64,000 nt of DNA from positions 124,001 through 188,000 of the forward strand of contig JAACJK010000175.1 in the NCBI GenBank assembly GCA_013368325.1, read 5' to 3'. A program made the position numbers and the translations under genes. How positions within the stretch are numbered: the stretch's first letter is position 1; every line of letters starts with the position of its first letter. This document shows, piece after piece, positions 11,334 through 21,897 of this stretch. The notes beneath the pieces are model-generated. The model ran no database searches and had not been told where the DNA came from. It saw nothing but the letters and a program-made list of their open reading frames with translations. The stretch is from Ephemerocybe angulata (lineage: Eukaryota > Basidiomycota > Agaricomycetes > Agaricales > Psathyrellaceae).

Positions 11334-12951
11334 ATGACCGCCCACAAACGCTCCGTTGAACACCGCGGCATCAGCCTCAAGAACCGCCAGAACAACGGCG
11401 GCGCTGGCAACGGCAATGGCAATGGCGGAGGTGCAGGCACCATACCAGTCCCTGGTACAGGCACTGGAACCGGCACTGGCACTACAGAGCCAGGTGGAAA
11501 GCCCACCGACCCAAACACTACCTGTGAGTCTCCCGCCAACGCTCTGCCCATGCCGTATCTCACTTGTTTCTGTTCCAGCTACGGGAGGAAGCACCACGAC
11601 CACGACCACTACCACCACAACTCCTACTACAACCAAGCCTACCACAACCACCAAGCCCACAACCACCACCACCTCCACCTCCAGCACCCCCGTCAAGGAG
11701 ACCACCAGCACCACCTCGTCGACGACAAGCACCACCAGCACGACAACGACGAAGGCTGAAACGACGTCCACAACTTCCACCACAAGTTCGACGACGAGCA
11801 CCACCTCCACTTCCACTGTAAGCGCTTTCCCAGCTAATTGTTCCCCCATTACTCACGCCCATTCATAGACTGCCCCCGCTGCAACCACCACTACCGCTGT
11901 AAAGGCGGGCACGACTGCAGCAGTAGCTGGAAGTGGAAGCTCGAGCTTCCGCGACGTCGGCACCAAGAGCGTCTCGGCCGGCCCTGGCAGCACCATCTCC
12001 GCCGACCCCCTGACCGAAAAGACAGGTGGCATCGGCACAGGCTCGATCGTCGGGATTGTCGTCGGCGTCCTCGTCGGCCTCGCCATCTTCGGCTTCCTCG
12101 TCGCCTTCCTTCTCGTAAGTCTCCCACACCCCGGCCTCTCTCCCGAAGAGCCCCTGTTAATCAACAACAATCTGTCTGTCTATTAGCGACGCTGGCGCAA
12201 GAAGCGTGCTCGCGATGACTTTGGAAACGACTTCCGCCGATCTGCGTTCGTCAAGGAGCCCCCGGTTATGGGCGAGAAGCGCGCGGGCCACAGCGTCGCT
12301 CCCTCCGTGAGCAGCGCGGGTATTGCAGGCCAGGGTGCTGGCTCCTACACGTACGGCGCCACCGGCAACTCTGCGGCTGCGGCTGCTACAGCTGCCTCCA
12401 CCACCTCCGCTGCCTCCGCCTACTCTGACAACCCCGCTGACTCTGCTGCCGCTGCCACCGCCGCCGCCAACGCTGCGCGTGGGCTGCAGGAGCGTCCTAA
12501 ATACGTGTTCGGGCAGGTGGACGGTGCTGGGGGACAGCAGGGCTCGGACGACGATGCCAGTGAGCACGCACACGGAGCGTACAGCTCGGAGCCGCACGTC
12601 CAACAGGCATATAACCCCGAGACCTACGGTTCGTACGCCGCGTACGACAACGGTGCCGGTGCCGGTGGATACCAGGACGCGACGCGCGAGTACCAGGGCC
12701 AGACGGGTTATGCGCAGGACGGGCAGTACCAGGGACAGTACCAGGAGTATGCGGCGCATGGGTACGACCAGTATGCGCAGCATGGGTATGAGCAGCAGTA
12801 TGGGCAGTATGACGCGCAGCAGTATGCGGTGGCGGATCCGGGGCAGTATGGGGGGTATGACCAGGGTGCTTATGCGGCGACGGGTGGGGCGCCTGTCCAA
12901 CAGGGCGGCGCGCATCCTGCTGGGAATGCGGCGGCGTATGGGGGGATGTAG
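11334..12951 (+). CDS. Single-pass membrane protein, Thr-rich ectodomain, YGGM tail (family 1)
   Basis: Model: exons 11334-11523, 11579-11817, 11869-12114 and 12187-12951, giving 479 residues with consistent phases (1, 0, 0). The short basic N-terminus (MTAHKRSVEHRG) lacks a signal peptide. A Gly/Asn/Thr stretch and a long Thr/Ser-rich region follow, then a membrane segment at about 201-225 (SIVGIVVGVLVGLAIFGFLV). The last intron falls exactly after the membrane segment. The cytoplasmic exon starts RRWRKKRARDDF, then DFRRSAFVKEPPVM, an Ala-rich part, a run of Tyr/Gln/Gly repeats (GQYQGQYQEYA-like) and the terminal YGGM. These cytoplasmic features recur in the genes at 15719 and 30249. Role unknown. 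The layout resembles mucin-like wall sensors, but no sequence homology to them is visible. Confidence 0.85.
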
Positions 12952-14027
12952 AGGGGGTGATTTTTCCCGTCTTGTTTCCTCTCGTTCTGTTTGTTGTGGC
13001 TATAGACGTTTAGACATGCTTCGTCCGTCCCCACCCCCATACCTGACTCCGTTTCCTGGCGGCACTGCGTCGGCCGGCATGCCACATAATTTATATAAAA
13101 CGTACCGTGTGCCGTCGACGACTGTGCTGCCCCCATCCATCCATCCGTGCATCCCTCCACCGTGTTACACTCAGACCCTGCTTATCTTTTTATTATTGCC
13201 GCGCGTTTCCCATACACTCTTACTCCCCCTCCCGGTCTCTGTCTCTGGATTCGTCTTTGTCTGTGTCTCCTTGAGTCTCTCTCGATGTTCGCTGTATGTG
13301 CATACTACTACGATTGACTGACTGGCAGTTCTTTTGTTCGCCTTTTTACCTTTACCTACCCCCGCCTCCGTTGCAGATGTACATGATCGAAACCCCCGCG
13401 TTCGAATACGATACCACTTTTTTGACCCTTTTCTTGTGAGGCTGTGTGTTGCATTTCTTTTCTCCCTCTGTCTCTGTCTCTCTGTCTCTCTGTGGACTTG
13501 GGCGCTCGCATCCTCTTCCTCTTCCCTTCCTCCTCTCTCATGGTCTCGGCTTGGATTCGTTTGGCGCGAGCTTGTATATACTAATTTTGTTCTTGTTGCT
13601 TGGGAGTCGTTTGGCTCTTGGGTTCGTTGTGTACGTATTATTATAGGTTATGTTAACGTTAAGAATATGACTTTTCTTTTGAGAGTTTGGGGATGCGGGA
13701 GGTACGGATGGTTGTGGTTTGTGAGGGAGGATGAGGTGGGCTCAATGATATTACTTTTGGTGGGGTTCGGGATGCAGCGAGTGGGGATGCTACGAGTTGT
13801 TCGGGGGGCTCTCTGTTCTCTGTCGTTCAAGTCCCTGAATGAAATTCCTGGCGGTGGCGCCGGCGGGGCGGTCTGCAGGGCGTGCGAGCGTGAGTACGGC
13901 GTTACCCGCACTTGTAGGCGCGTGTGGACGCGGTGACCGGTGACGGTCGTCGTCGTCGCGACGCTCTGCGCTCGAACCGGGGGTCGGGCCTAGATGTGCA
14001 TGGCGACCTTATGGGCTTCTGAGATGG
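12952..14027. other. 3' flank with CT-rich tracts, no gene recognised
   Basis: Contains a CTCTGT-type pyrimidine microsatellite near 13455-13495 and a probable 3' untranslated part of the preceding gene. The long open frame at 13334-13936 has the biased composition of such tracts and no recognisable domain. Confidence 0.5.
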
Positions 14028-14034
14028 TTGGTAT
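14028..14034. repeat. Left target-site duplication TTGGTAT
   Basis: Seven bases directly left of the TIR element, repeated exactly at 14715-14721. Confidence 0.8.
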
Positions 14035-14714
14035 CGGATAATTCAATTTGGGAACCCCCCTTCCCCGGGGAATCCCAGGGTTCCTCAATAAGTTATTGAG
14101 GAACCCTCTGCCGTCACCTCGGCGGGACGCCGAACATATCATGATGGCTGGAGCTGAAGTCCCGAAGTCCTGGGCGCGCCGGGGCGCTGATGTCCGAATG
14201 CGGAATGGGCGCGCGGGAAGCCGCCTGCACAGAAAGCTAGGAGGGCGATGGTACACGAGTACTTGCCCGATCCGAGCCAAATTGAAATTCTACGCTTTTT
14301 CCACATCCCACCTCACAGTATAAATCGCTTAGTTTATCAATATACAGAGATAGTGGGAAATCCGATGGATTAGATTAGATTTTGTACCCATGGATCACAG
14401 TGCAGATTTGGCACTAATCGTGGATATATTTCTAGTGAATGGGGCCAAGATGCATATATGTACGCGTTGTAGAGGGATAGAAATTCGGCCTTAAAGATTT
14501 ATGCCCTTCAACCGCTGCAGAGGCTGAGATCCGTGTCCTGTCCCCCTCTGCATCAAGCGCGCCTTTCCCGCTCACCGGGCGCAATCATCACCATCCCGGA
14601 CCACCCGCGGCCGACTTCGTCAAGCGTTGACAAACAAAAATCCATCAATTGTGCTGAAACTTGCATCAAACGGTGGTTTTAGGGGGAAGGGGGGTTCCTC
14701 AATTGAATTATCCG
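14035..14714. mobile_element. 680-bp non-autonomous TIR element (hAT-like MITE)
   Basis: The left end starts CGGATAATTCAATT and runs into GGAACCCCCCTTCCCC. The right end (about 14682-14714) is its reverse complement with a few mismatches, giving inverted repeats of about 32 bp. Both ends are flanked by TTGGTAT (7 bp, or 8 bp if the G before each copy is counted). The element encodes no protein that I can recognise and carries a subterminal 31-bp palindrome (14077-14107). Duplication length and small size suggest a hAT-mobilised MITE. Superfamily is inference. Confidence 0.8.
14077..14107. repeat. Perfect 31-bp palindrome inside the TIR element
   Basis: Two 15-bp arms (AGGGTTCCTCAATAA and its reverse complement) around a single G. 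It can form a near loopless hairpin. The arm shares GGTTCCTCAAT with the right terminal repeat. Confidence 0.95.
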
Positions 14715-14721
14715 TTGGTAT
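14715..14721. repeat. Right target-site duplication TTGGTAT
   Basis: Exact match to 14028-14034. Confidence 0.8.
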
Positions 14722-15718
14722 CCTCAGCCAGTGCTCTCTGGCAGGTGGTTCTCTCGACGGTGTGGTGCAGTTATTAGTATCACATTGTTTTGTTGGGTTG
14801 TGGCTACGGGTCTTTTTCTTCCTCTCCTTTGCTGAAGGTGGGACCTTGTTCTTGTGTATCATACTGGATCATACGGTGTCATACTTGGATCTTATCACCG
14901 AGGGAAGGGGTGCCTCTGCCTGTTGGATAGATTTCTGGTGTTGATATCAAGTGTGGTTCAGCAGATGAGGGGTGATTGGGAAGGCTGGATGCAGTTGGAA
15001 CTTGGACGAGCTTCCTGCTGTGCAACTTCTTGTTCTTCTCCTCCAGGATCCCCCCGGTGCGCAATCCAATGACATCCATGCGAGGTTGTGGTGCATAATT
15101 GTTGTTGTATCGCGGGGAACATGGGATCCAGCGTCATCGTTTGGCGGGGGCGCTGCAGTGGATGGGCGGCCGAAGCTCAACTTTCCATTACCGTTATGAT
15201 AACAATGCAACATCCTTGTAGGCGCACATGTTCCTGTCAATGAAAGGTTCAATCTTTTGTTCTGCTCGTCCATACCTGCGCAGCGAGTACGATCGGTGGT
15301 GCCCCTACAAGCCGTGCATTTCAGAGAGAAACATGACTGCTCCTCGACGTCGACGTCGACGACGTGCTCAATAAAATTGGGAGAACCCAAAGCGAACAGC
15401 AGCGGGACGACGTCCGAGTGTTTCCCCAGCAACGGGGATCATCCGAGCGCATTGCAGCCGAGCGCAACGTGACCACGCGGAAATTGAGCTTGCGACGTTC
15501 GCTCTTCTTTTCCTCTCCCCTTCCTGTCTCGCCTGCACACGCTCCCGCCGCCGACTGGCTTGTCCCAAGCCGCTTCCTGTCTTTTCCTCCACGATCTTTA
15601 TTTCTATTTATCCTTCTGCACGCCCAGGTCCCCCCGACGGACGCCATTTGACCAAGAACAAGAAAGAAATTCAACCGGTTGGAACCATATATAGTTGTAT
15701 ACCAGAACCACACCCGCC
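14722..15718. other. Upstream region of the 15719 gene
   Basis: No gene recognised. A tandem of GACGTC palindromes lies at about 15345-15366. A TATA-like CATATATAG lies at 15686-15694, only about 25 bases before the ATG, so it may not be a functional TATA box. Confidence 0.4.
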
Positions 15719-17531
15719 ATGCACCAGAATGAGCTCGCCGGGAACGCTTTCAGGCGCCACCATGCGAAGAGGCAGGCCAAGACGACGACAACGGTCATAA
15801 CCACTGTCATTAAACGGCGTGCGTGCTGCCTATTTCGAGGCGTGTTCGTTCATTCCTGACATTTGAGTACAGCGGGAACCACTGCGACGATGACCGCGAC
15901 GGTGATCACGACGGTCCCAGACCCGAAGGATACGGCAACCAAGCCTGTCGTCACGAAGCCCACCGCGACGACGACTACACCAGTTGTCACGAATCCCACG
16001 GCTACGACCGCCACCACCAGCACTACCCTCCCGCTCAGTACCAGCACGACGACGAGCACCACGCCTGTGATACCCCCCGTCACTTCCTCGACGACCACCT
16101 CGACCACGGTTCGTACGCTCCATAAAGACGAAATTACGTTTTGTTTACCTGCTTTTAGCCGACAAGTGCGACGACGAGCACCCCTGCTGATCTCCCGGAT
16201 GTGACGGTGACGAGTACGACCTCCACGCAGCCGCCGGCGACCTCCTCTGCATCGTCCGACAAGAACGCGCCCACCGCCGCGACCCAGTCCACCGGCACCA
16301 TCATCGGTATCGTCGCAGGTGTCCTCGGCGGCCTCATCCTCATCGCAGTCATCGCAGGCTTCATCGTCGTAAGTCCCCTCCCAATAAACACCTCAATATA
16401 CCAATATGCCAACCCCCTTACCAAATGCAGAGGAGAATGCGCAGAAGGAGACGCGACCGCGAAGCCTTCGACGCGAGCAAGTTCCGCAAGTCCGCGCTGA
16501 TCCTGGACGAGAAGGACCCGCACAAGCCGCGCCCCCCGAGCATGATCGAGCGCCGCAACCAGCTCCCCCCTCCGCCGCCCTCCTCCGCGTACCCCTACAG
16601 CGACGCCGCGAGCCAGTACAGCGGTGCCCCCAGCCACTTCGAGCAGCGACAGCCCTTCCTCCCAGGGGGCGAGGGCAGCGTGTACGGAAGAGACTCGCAG
16701 TCTATGTCCATGTATAACGGCGGTCCCGGACCTCAGGGTATGCAGCAGCAGCAGTATGGTGCCCCGCTCCCTGGAGGCGCGCCCCCCATGCCTTATGGTG
16801 GGCAGAACATGTACAACCAGTTCCCTGACCGCGGCTACGGCGGCGCGGGCGGGTACGGTGCAGGCGCCGGCGCCTTTGGCGGATCCGCCCCTTATGCTCC
16901 TTACTCTCAAAACCCCAACCACCAGCACCCGCAACAACATCAGCAACATCAGCATCAGCAGTTTAACGGGCAGGGAGGGTACCAGAACTACGGCAACCAG
17001 CAGCAGCAGCAGCAGTTTGGTGGAAATAACTTTGGCCCTGGGCAGATGATGAACCACCCTGGACAGAACCTCAGCATCCCCGGTACCCCTGTGAGGTCGA
17101 ACAGCACGGCGCCTCAGCTCCCGAACCCCTTCTCCGAGACCGCGCCCCCGGGCTCGCCCGTCCTCACGCGGGAGGGCAGCCAGTCGACATCGTCTTCGCA
17201 GCACAGTGGCCCGAATGCGCCTCCTCTGACGGCACGTAATAATGGTGCGGATGGAGATGATTTGGCGCCGCCTGCGTATTCGGATGATGGGACGTATGCG
17301 ACTTTGCAGAGGGATGTGAAGAGTCCTGTTGTGTTGAGTGTGGAGGGGACGACGGGTGGGTCGGCGTCTGCGCCTTCCCCTCCTCCTGCTCCTGCTCCCG
17401 CTCCTGCACCGGCTCCTGCGGCGGCTCCTGTGGCTGCGGCTGCCCCTGCCCCTGCGACAGCTGCGAAGCAGCAGAGGCCTACCTCGGCGTTTACGGTGTA
17501 CGACCCTGCTGACGCCTATGGAGGGATGTAA
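15719..17531 (+). CDS. Single-pass membrane protein, Thr-rich ectodomain, YGGM tail (family 1)
   Basis: Model: exons 15719-15818, 15873-16108, 16159-16368 and 16431-17531, giving 548 residues (phases 1, 0, 0). The N-terminus is short, basic and without a signal peptide (MHQNELAGNAFRRHH). A Thr/Val/Pro-rich ectodomain leads to a membrane segment at about 160-182 (IIGIVAGVLGGLILIAVIAG). The last intron sits at the membrane boundary, followed by RRMRRRRRDREAF, then KFRKSALILDE and PRPPSMIERR. The tail is Gln/Gly/Tyr/Pro-rich with polyglutamine (near 17000), a PPAY motif (at about 17269-17280), an Ala/Pro run and the terminal VYDPADAYGGM. It is a paralogue of the 11334 and 30249 genes. Function unknown; surface sensing is inference. 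Confidence 0.88.
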
Positions 17532-18774
17532 AGCGTCTTCTTTGGAGTTCTTGGATGCTTGCTTGGTTGATGTATGCCTAGTTTTGTGTGTGTGTCGCTC
17601 TGTGTGCGCCTTGATGTGTTTTTTCCGTCCAACCGTCCGTTGTGCTCTGGCAGTTTGTATAGATGTCCGTGTGCGGATGCTCCTCCCTCCCCCTACTCCA
17701 CTTATGTGGGTGTCGTGTCGTCAGCACTATATTGTGTCGACTTTCTTCGAAAGTGCGAAACGCTTTCTTCCTGTCGCTTCTGTGTGTTTGCAGCTTCGAA
17801 CCCCCTTCTTCTTCCCGCCCGGCCGTTTCGCGCTCCCCCTCCCGCCGATATCCTTTTTCCGTCCGCTACCCCTTGTAATCTTACCGCCTCCTACATACCT
17901 TCTGAACAAATTCGCCTTGCGCCGACCCTGTTTTACTACTTCTTCCTCCCTTGCTTATCACTTCTTTCCGCTCCGACCTCCACCCCTTCCTCCTTTCTCC
18001 TTCCTTCCTCCCTTCAATTTAGTATCTTGATTGATTCGTCGTCGTCCAGCTTCTCTGGCATTATGCGCTCTCGCTCTCGCTGGTTTTGTTTTTATTATTG
18101 TAGTTCTTGAGAGCGCTGTCCGAGCTGGTCCAGTATACCACTTTTCTCTTTTTTTTTTGATTTGAGCTGTGAGTTTGATGTTGAGTTGGGAGTTGTGGGA
18201 CTGGATACTTTTTGGTGTAATGCGAAATGAACTCATCAGTTGACTTGAGTCTTGGATTGCAACAGTTCAACGTTGATACCCAGGGTTTCGTCCCTTCTGT
18301 GCATCTGCTCCCCTCTGTGATGTTACGAAAAGCCGGTGTACCCTTCGCTCATTTGTTACATGTTACAGTTGTTATTCGCTAGCGTCTAATTCCCCTCCGG
18401 ATTACGTGCTCTCCCTGGTTCAACACCAGAAATGGCCATGGCCATAGTTATTAGTGGGTAATGGAAATAACCCAGTCATATCGAGGGGTTTAGTTGATCG
18501 ACATAGTGTTTCAACGTTGAGTAGAGGGCGTACCTGGCATGGGCAATGTTGTTTTGCTCATTTTGTAACCAAGTATCAAAGCGCAGGCCTGATGTATTCG
18601 ACGTGGGCGCTTACTCGAACGGCATTTTGCAGTGTCTTAAGCGCCGGAGGCCGCGGACTTGGAATTGACTGGCAGGTTCATTTGATGAGGATGCGGTGCG
18701 GTTACTCAAGCAGGACACGTCATAAATACCTGTTCATTTCGCCTTCAAGTTGCCCACCTCCAAACTGCTAAGCT
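17532..18774. other. Intergenic, pyrimidine-rich, one GGGCGCTTA site
   Basis: Long C/T-rich stretch at about 17800-18030 produces compositional open frames only. GGGCGCTTA occurs at 18605-18613, 170 bases before the next start codon. Confidence 0.5.
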
Positions 18775-20595
18775 ATGGCTATGGACCCAAGCACTGCTCA
18801 TCTGGGACAACCCCCTCCTTACTCCGAACATATCCCAGCTTTGGGGCTGTTGACTGAGCCATCTGGAGGACGGATCACCCCAGATCCCAGTGAAGCGATA
18901 GTCGACAGCCTACCAGTCGAAACCCTGCAAGCCATCCTCCATTTCGTCTGCACATTTTCCTCCGCCGACCCGGGCATAGTCGAGGTCCGCCAAGCGCAAG
19001 CCACAGTCCGGTCATTCATACTCGTCTCTCGACTTTGGCATATGGTAGCCCTCGGCGAAAAGGCACCGTGGTGCCTTCTCCTTGATTTCCATCTTTGCTC
19101 CGCTCCAGCATCGGCAAGACTTTTGGAACTTTCAGACCCCCTTCCCTTCAAGGTTGGCCATAGGTCCACGCCCCTGCTCGTCAATCTCTCGAAGGTCAGG
19201 AAGAAAGAAACATGCAAAAGCATCGCTGTTATAAACCTCCTCTGTGAGCATCAAGAGCGAATTCAAGAGATTCACGTCCGATGGGAGTGTTACGGATCGG
19301 GCGTGCTTGAAGATAAATATCTAGCATTCTGTGGGCTCCCCATGCCTCGCTTGGAGGCCCTCTCCTGGCGAGGGCGAGGTCCATTTGATAGCTCATTGCA
19401 AATCGCAGGCCACACCACCACATTTATGGCGCCTCATCTGCCACATCTTCGCCGGTTCAACGCCACGGAATCCGCCTTCCTCCTCGACCAATGTTTCCCA
19501 ACTTCTTTGACCGAACTTGCCATTACCAACCCAGGAAACTCGCGGAGGCACCGAGGACGGCCGACCTTTCTACAACTCCGAGAGCTGCTAAAATCTACTC
19601 CCAATCTACGCCTTCTACTCCTCAGCAACGCTTTGGAGATCAGTGCACTTGCAGCATCCTCCCTCGAACTTCCTCCCGTGGAACTACCACATCTGCGCCT
19701 TGTCACCGTAAATGGCGGCATCTCCTCACAGGATTCATTAAGCGAACACCTTGCGCTTCTCACTTCGATCAACTCTTCGCCCATGTGTGGGCTCGACATT
19801 TCTGCGTTGACATCAGCCCCGACAGACGATATATCCCTCATGGTTCAGCAGAGGATCGCCACCCTCTTCCAAATGTCAAATCCATTGGAGATAGGTCTGT
19901 ACCTCACGGTAGACGAGTGGAGGCACCTATCCCTAGGCAATATCACGAATCCGGAGCATGCCCTCGACTGGACACACCTCGGAGGAGACGCTGTATGCAG
20001 TGTGCTAAGCTCACTGCCCATGCCCGTAGTGACCTTCAAATTCGTGGGAACGCAAAGTTCCCAAGTTGCAATCCTGCTCTACCTATCACCCGTGCGTGAT
20101 AGAGTAACGTCCTTCCAGATACACCTTTCTCCGCCATCGCCCAGACTACCTAGTACTCTTCCTCCTCCGCTTGACTATACCTCCCTTTATGCCTCATTCT
20201 GCTACCTCACTGAGTTGACGCTGAACTCAAAAGCAGCAGAGGCATCCTTCAATGTTCTTGTTGAGCAGCTCCAGCGATATAACTGGCAGCATGAAATAGC
20301 AGTCTCTGAAGAGATTAGCGCCGTGTCGAAGAATGAGCTTCTCTTGCCCTTTCTCTACAGTGTAACCCTCGACTACTGTGACTTGGTGGAGGGTCTTGAG
20401 CTATATGAGTTGTTGTACGCCTTCCTTTCGCAGAAGTGGGAGGCTGAGCTCCCTATTTCCATGGTTCTCTTCAAACGGTCCAATGTTGATGGGGGTGAAC
20501 TTGCGACATTGGCTAGGCTTTTCAACTGTGATATGCTTGTAGAGCCCTCTAATTTTGACTATCTGGAGTACTCTAGATTCTGCAGTAGATTGTAA
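18775..20595 (+). CDS. F-box-like protein, intronless
   Basis: A single 606-codon frame. Residues about 44-110 fit a basidiomycete F-box-like module (SLPVETLQAILHFV, then RSFILVSRLWHMVALGEKAP). The rest has spaced Leu-rich segments (LPHLRRFN, LRELLKSTPNLRLLLL, LPHLRLVTVNGG) as in the leucine-rich substrate-binding half of such proteins. The expected role is substrate adaptor of an SCF ubiquitin ligase; the substrate is unknown. The N-terminus carries PPPYSE, a PPxY-type motif outside the F-box. No introns. I chose the first ATG (18775) because it precedes the conserved part and the frame upstream gives no better start. Confidence 0.8.
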   Translation: MAMDPSTAHLGQPPPYSEHIPALGLLTEPSGGRITPDPSEAIVDSLPVETLQAILHFVCTFSSADPGIVEVRQAQATVRSFILVSRLWHMVALGEKAPWCLLLDFHLCSAPASARLLELSDPLPFKVGHRSTPLLVNLSKVRKKETCKSIAVINLLCEHQERIQEIHVRWECYGSGVLEDKYLAFCGLPMPRLEALSWRGRGPFDSSLQIAGHTTTFMAPHLPHLRRFNATESAFLLDQCFPTSLTELAITNPGNSRRHRGRPTFLQLRELLKSTPNLRLLLLSNALEISALAASSLELPPVELPHLRLVTVNGGISSQDSLSEHLALLTSINSSPMCGLDISALTSAPTDDISLMVQQRIATLFQMSNPLEIGLYLTVDEWRHLSLGNITNPEHALDWTHLGGDAVCSVLSSLPMPVVTFKFVGTQSSQVAILLYLSPVRDRVTSFQIHLSPPSPRLPSTLPPPLDYTSLYASFCYLTELTLNSKAAEASFNVLVEQLQRYNWQHEIAVSEEISAVSKNELLLPFLYSVTLDYCDLVEGLELYELLYAFLSQKWEAELPISMVLFKRSNVDGGELATLARLFNCDMLVEPSNFDYLEYSRFCSRL

Positions 20596-20946
20596 CTTGT
20601 AAATATGCGCTAAAGTACCCTATCTTCTTGCTTGCGTAATTAAGCGCCCGATGTACCTATATTTATACTTCCCTGCTAGATGTACCATCCATTTACAAAG
20701 CTATTCTGTCATATAGAGGTTATTCAGCTTATCCATCGTCTCGAGAAGTGAGCAGACATGTATTCGTGCATCAGACTTCAGGATTGCCGAAGTTGGAGCT
20801 CCGTCATTGAGCAATGCCCGAAATCGTGCCAGACGGGTACGGCTTTGAGAGAATTACCAATACTAATCTCATACATTATGGACGAGTTGAGTCTAAACAT
20901 GTGTCCTCTATAGAATTGGGATGGTCCACGGGCCATACCTAGGTGG
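20596..20946. other. Convergent 3' flanks
   Basis: Lies between the ends of two convergent genes. Contains TAAGCGCCC (reverse of GGGCGCTTA) at 20641-20649. No gene. Confidence 0.5.
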
Positions 20947-21897
20947 CTACGACTCGGCGGGCTTGAGCCTACGAGAGGCGACGATATCAGCAATCTCCTT
21001 AGGCGGAGAACACTTCCTGAGCTCATCATAGTTGTACCAGACGAGGGTTTCCTTGGAATGCGTAACAAACGCCCCCGTGCCCAAGGAATACGCCGACGCA
21101 ACGACCTGGAAACTTGTGTCGTCTTCCGATGATGGAGGCAGCGGTGCATACCCAATGAGTAGCTGTGGATTTGTGTCAGAAGGGAGGGGGTAAAGTAGGT
21201 CGGGTACGAACGGTATCAGGGTACGTTACTGGGCGCCTGAATTGGATCTCCATGGTTTTGAGTATCAATGATACACCTTGACCACGAATCATCTTGTCCG
21301 CCTGGGCTGGGCCACCCCATTCTTTTCCAATAGACATCATCCATTGGATCCTGGCCTGAGAAGACGTTTCAGCAACCCACATGCTTAAGTGAGAAATGGG
21401 TATGAAATTCACTGATTCGAAGAACCGGGCTAGACGGATGCATGTCAGGCTTCTCGGCAAGGACACCACACCTAAAGTACAACATACCATATCTCACGTT
21501 ATTAACGTGTCTAGTTATCACAAGGCAGAAGCTACTTAGTATGTATTCAACTAGCAAAAAGCAAAGAGAAACGTACTGAAATGGGTCTTGATCTCCCCAT
21601 ACAATCTGTTGTTCCCGGAACGAAGCGGGATCGAAGCCTGCTTTCAGCAAGACGTTTCTCGCGTCAATGAGAGGGGTCGCACTCTCTGTAGAGGGCAGTG
21701 CTACAGATTCACCGGGAGGCGCTGACGAGTGGGCGTAACGCGGGAATGCTAGAACCTGAGTAGCAACACCGATATCAGAGGCGTTGTCGCTTCATCACAA
21801 AAATGCCCAAGTCGTATACCTGCCGGCGAGAAAGAGACGGGGAAGCCACCCCCAGAGTTGCGTACCTTAGGCTAGGGATAGCTCTTAAAGGAGTCAT
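20947..21897 (-). CDS. Hotdog-fold acyl-CoA thioesterase, probably mitochondrial
   Basis: Five exons read on the minus strand: 21897-21820, 21755-21577, 21510-21488, 21429-21212 and 21162-20947, giving 237 residues with every phase consistent. The spliced protein has WGDQDPFQHVNNVRY ... FFES near residues 78-100, the signature of the 4-hydroxybenzoyl-CoA thioesterase superfamily with its catalytic Asp. FRRPVTYPDT follows in the second half. Exon 3 is only 23 nt and encodes HVNNVRY within the active-site motif. The first exon (MTPLRAIPSLRYATLG) is basic and hydroxylated without acidic residues, as in a mitochondrial presequence. The donor after PDT (GTTCGT) is inferred from frame continuity. 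Substrate unknown. Confidence 0.85.

Noticed and set aside
11319..11849. Long minus-strand open frame opposite the 11334 gene
   Set aside because: It is the Val-rich antisense image of the Thr-codon repeats, with no start context, intron logic or domain.
12157..12915. 252-codon minus-strand frame opposite the tail exon of the 11334 gene
   Set aside because: Composition mirrors the Tyr/Gln/Ala-rich sense repeats. The sense frame splices consistently and shares motifs with paralogues.
13334..13936. 200-codon frame in the CT-rich flank
   Set aside because: Phe/Leu/Ser composition follows from pyrimidine tracts, and no exon or domain signal is present.
16155..17204. 349-codon minus-strand frame opposite the 15719 gene
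   Set aside because: GC-rich antisense frame only; no motif and no matching frame in the paralogues.
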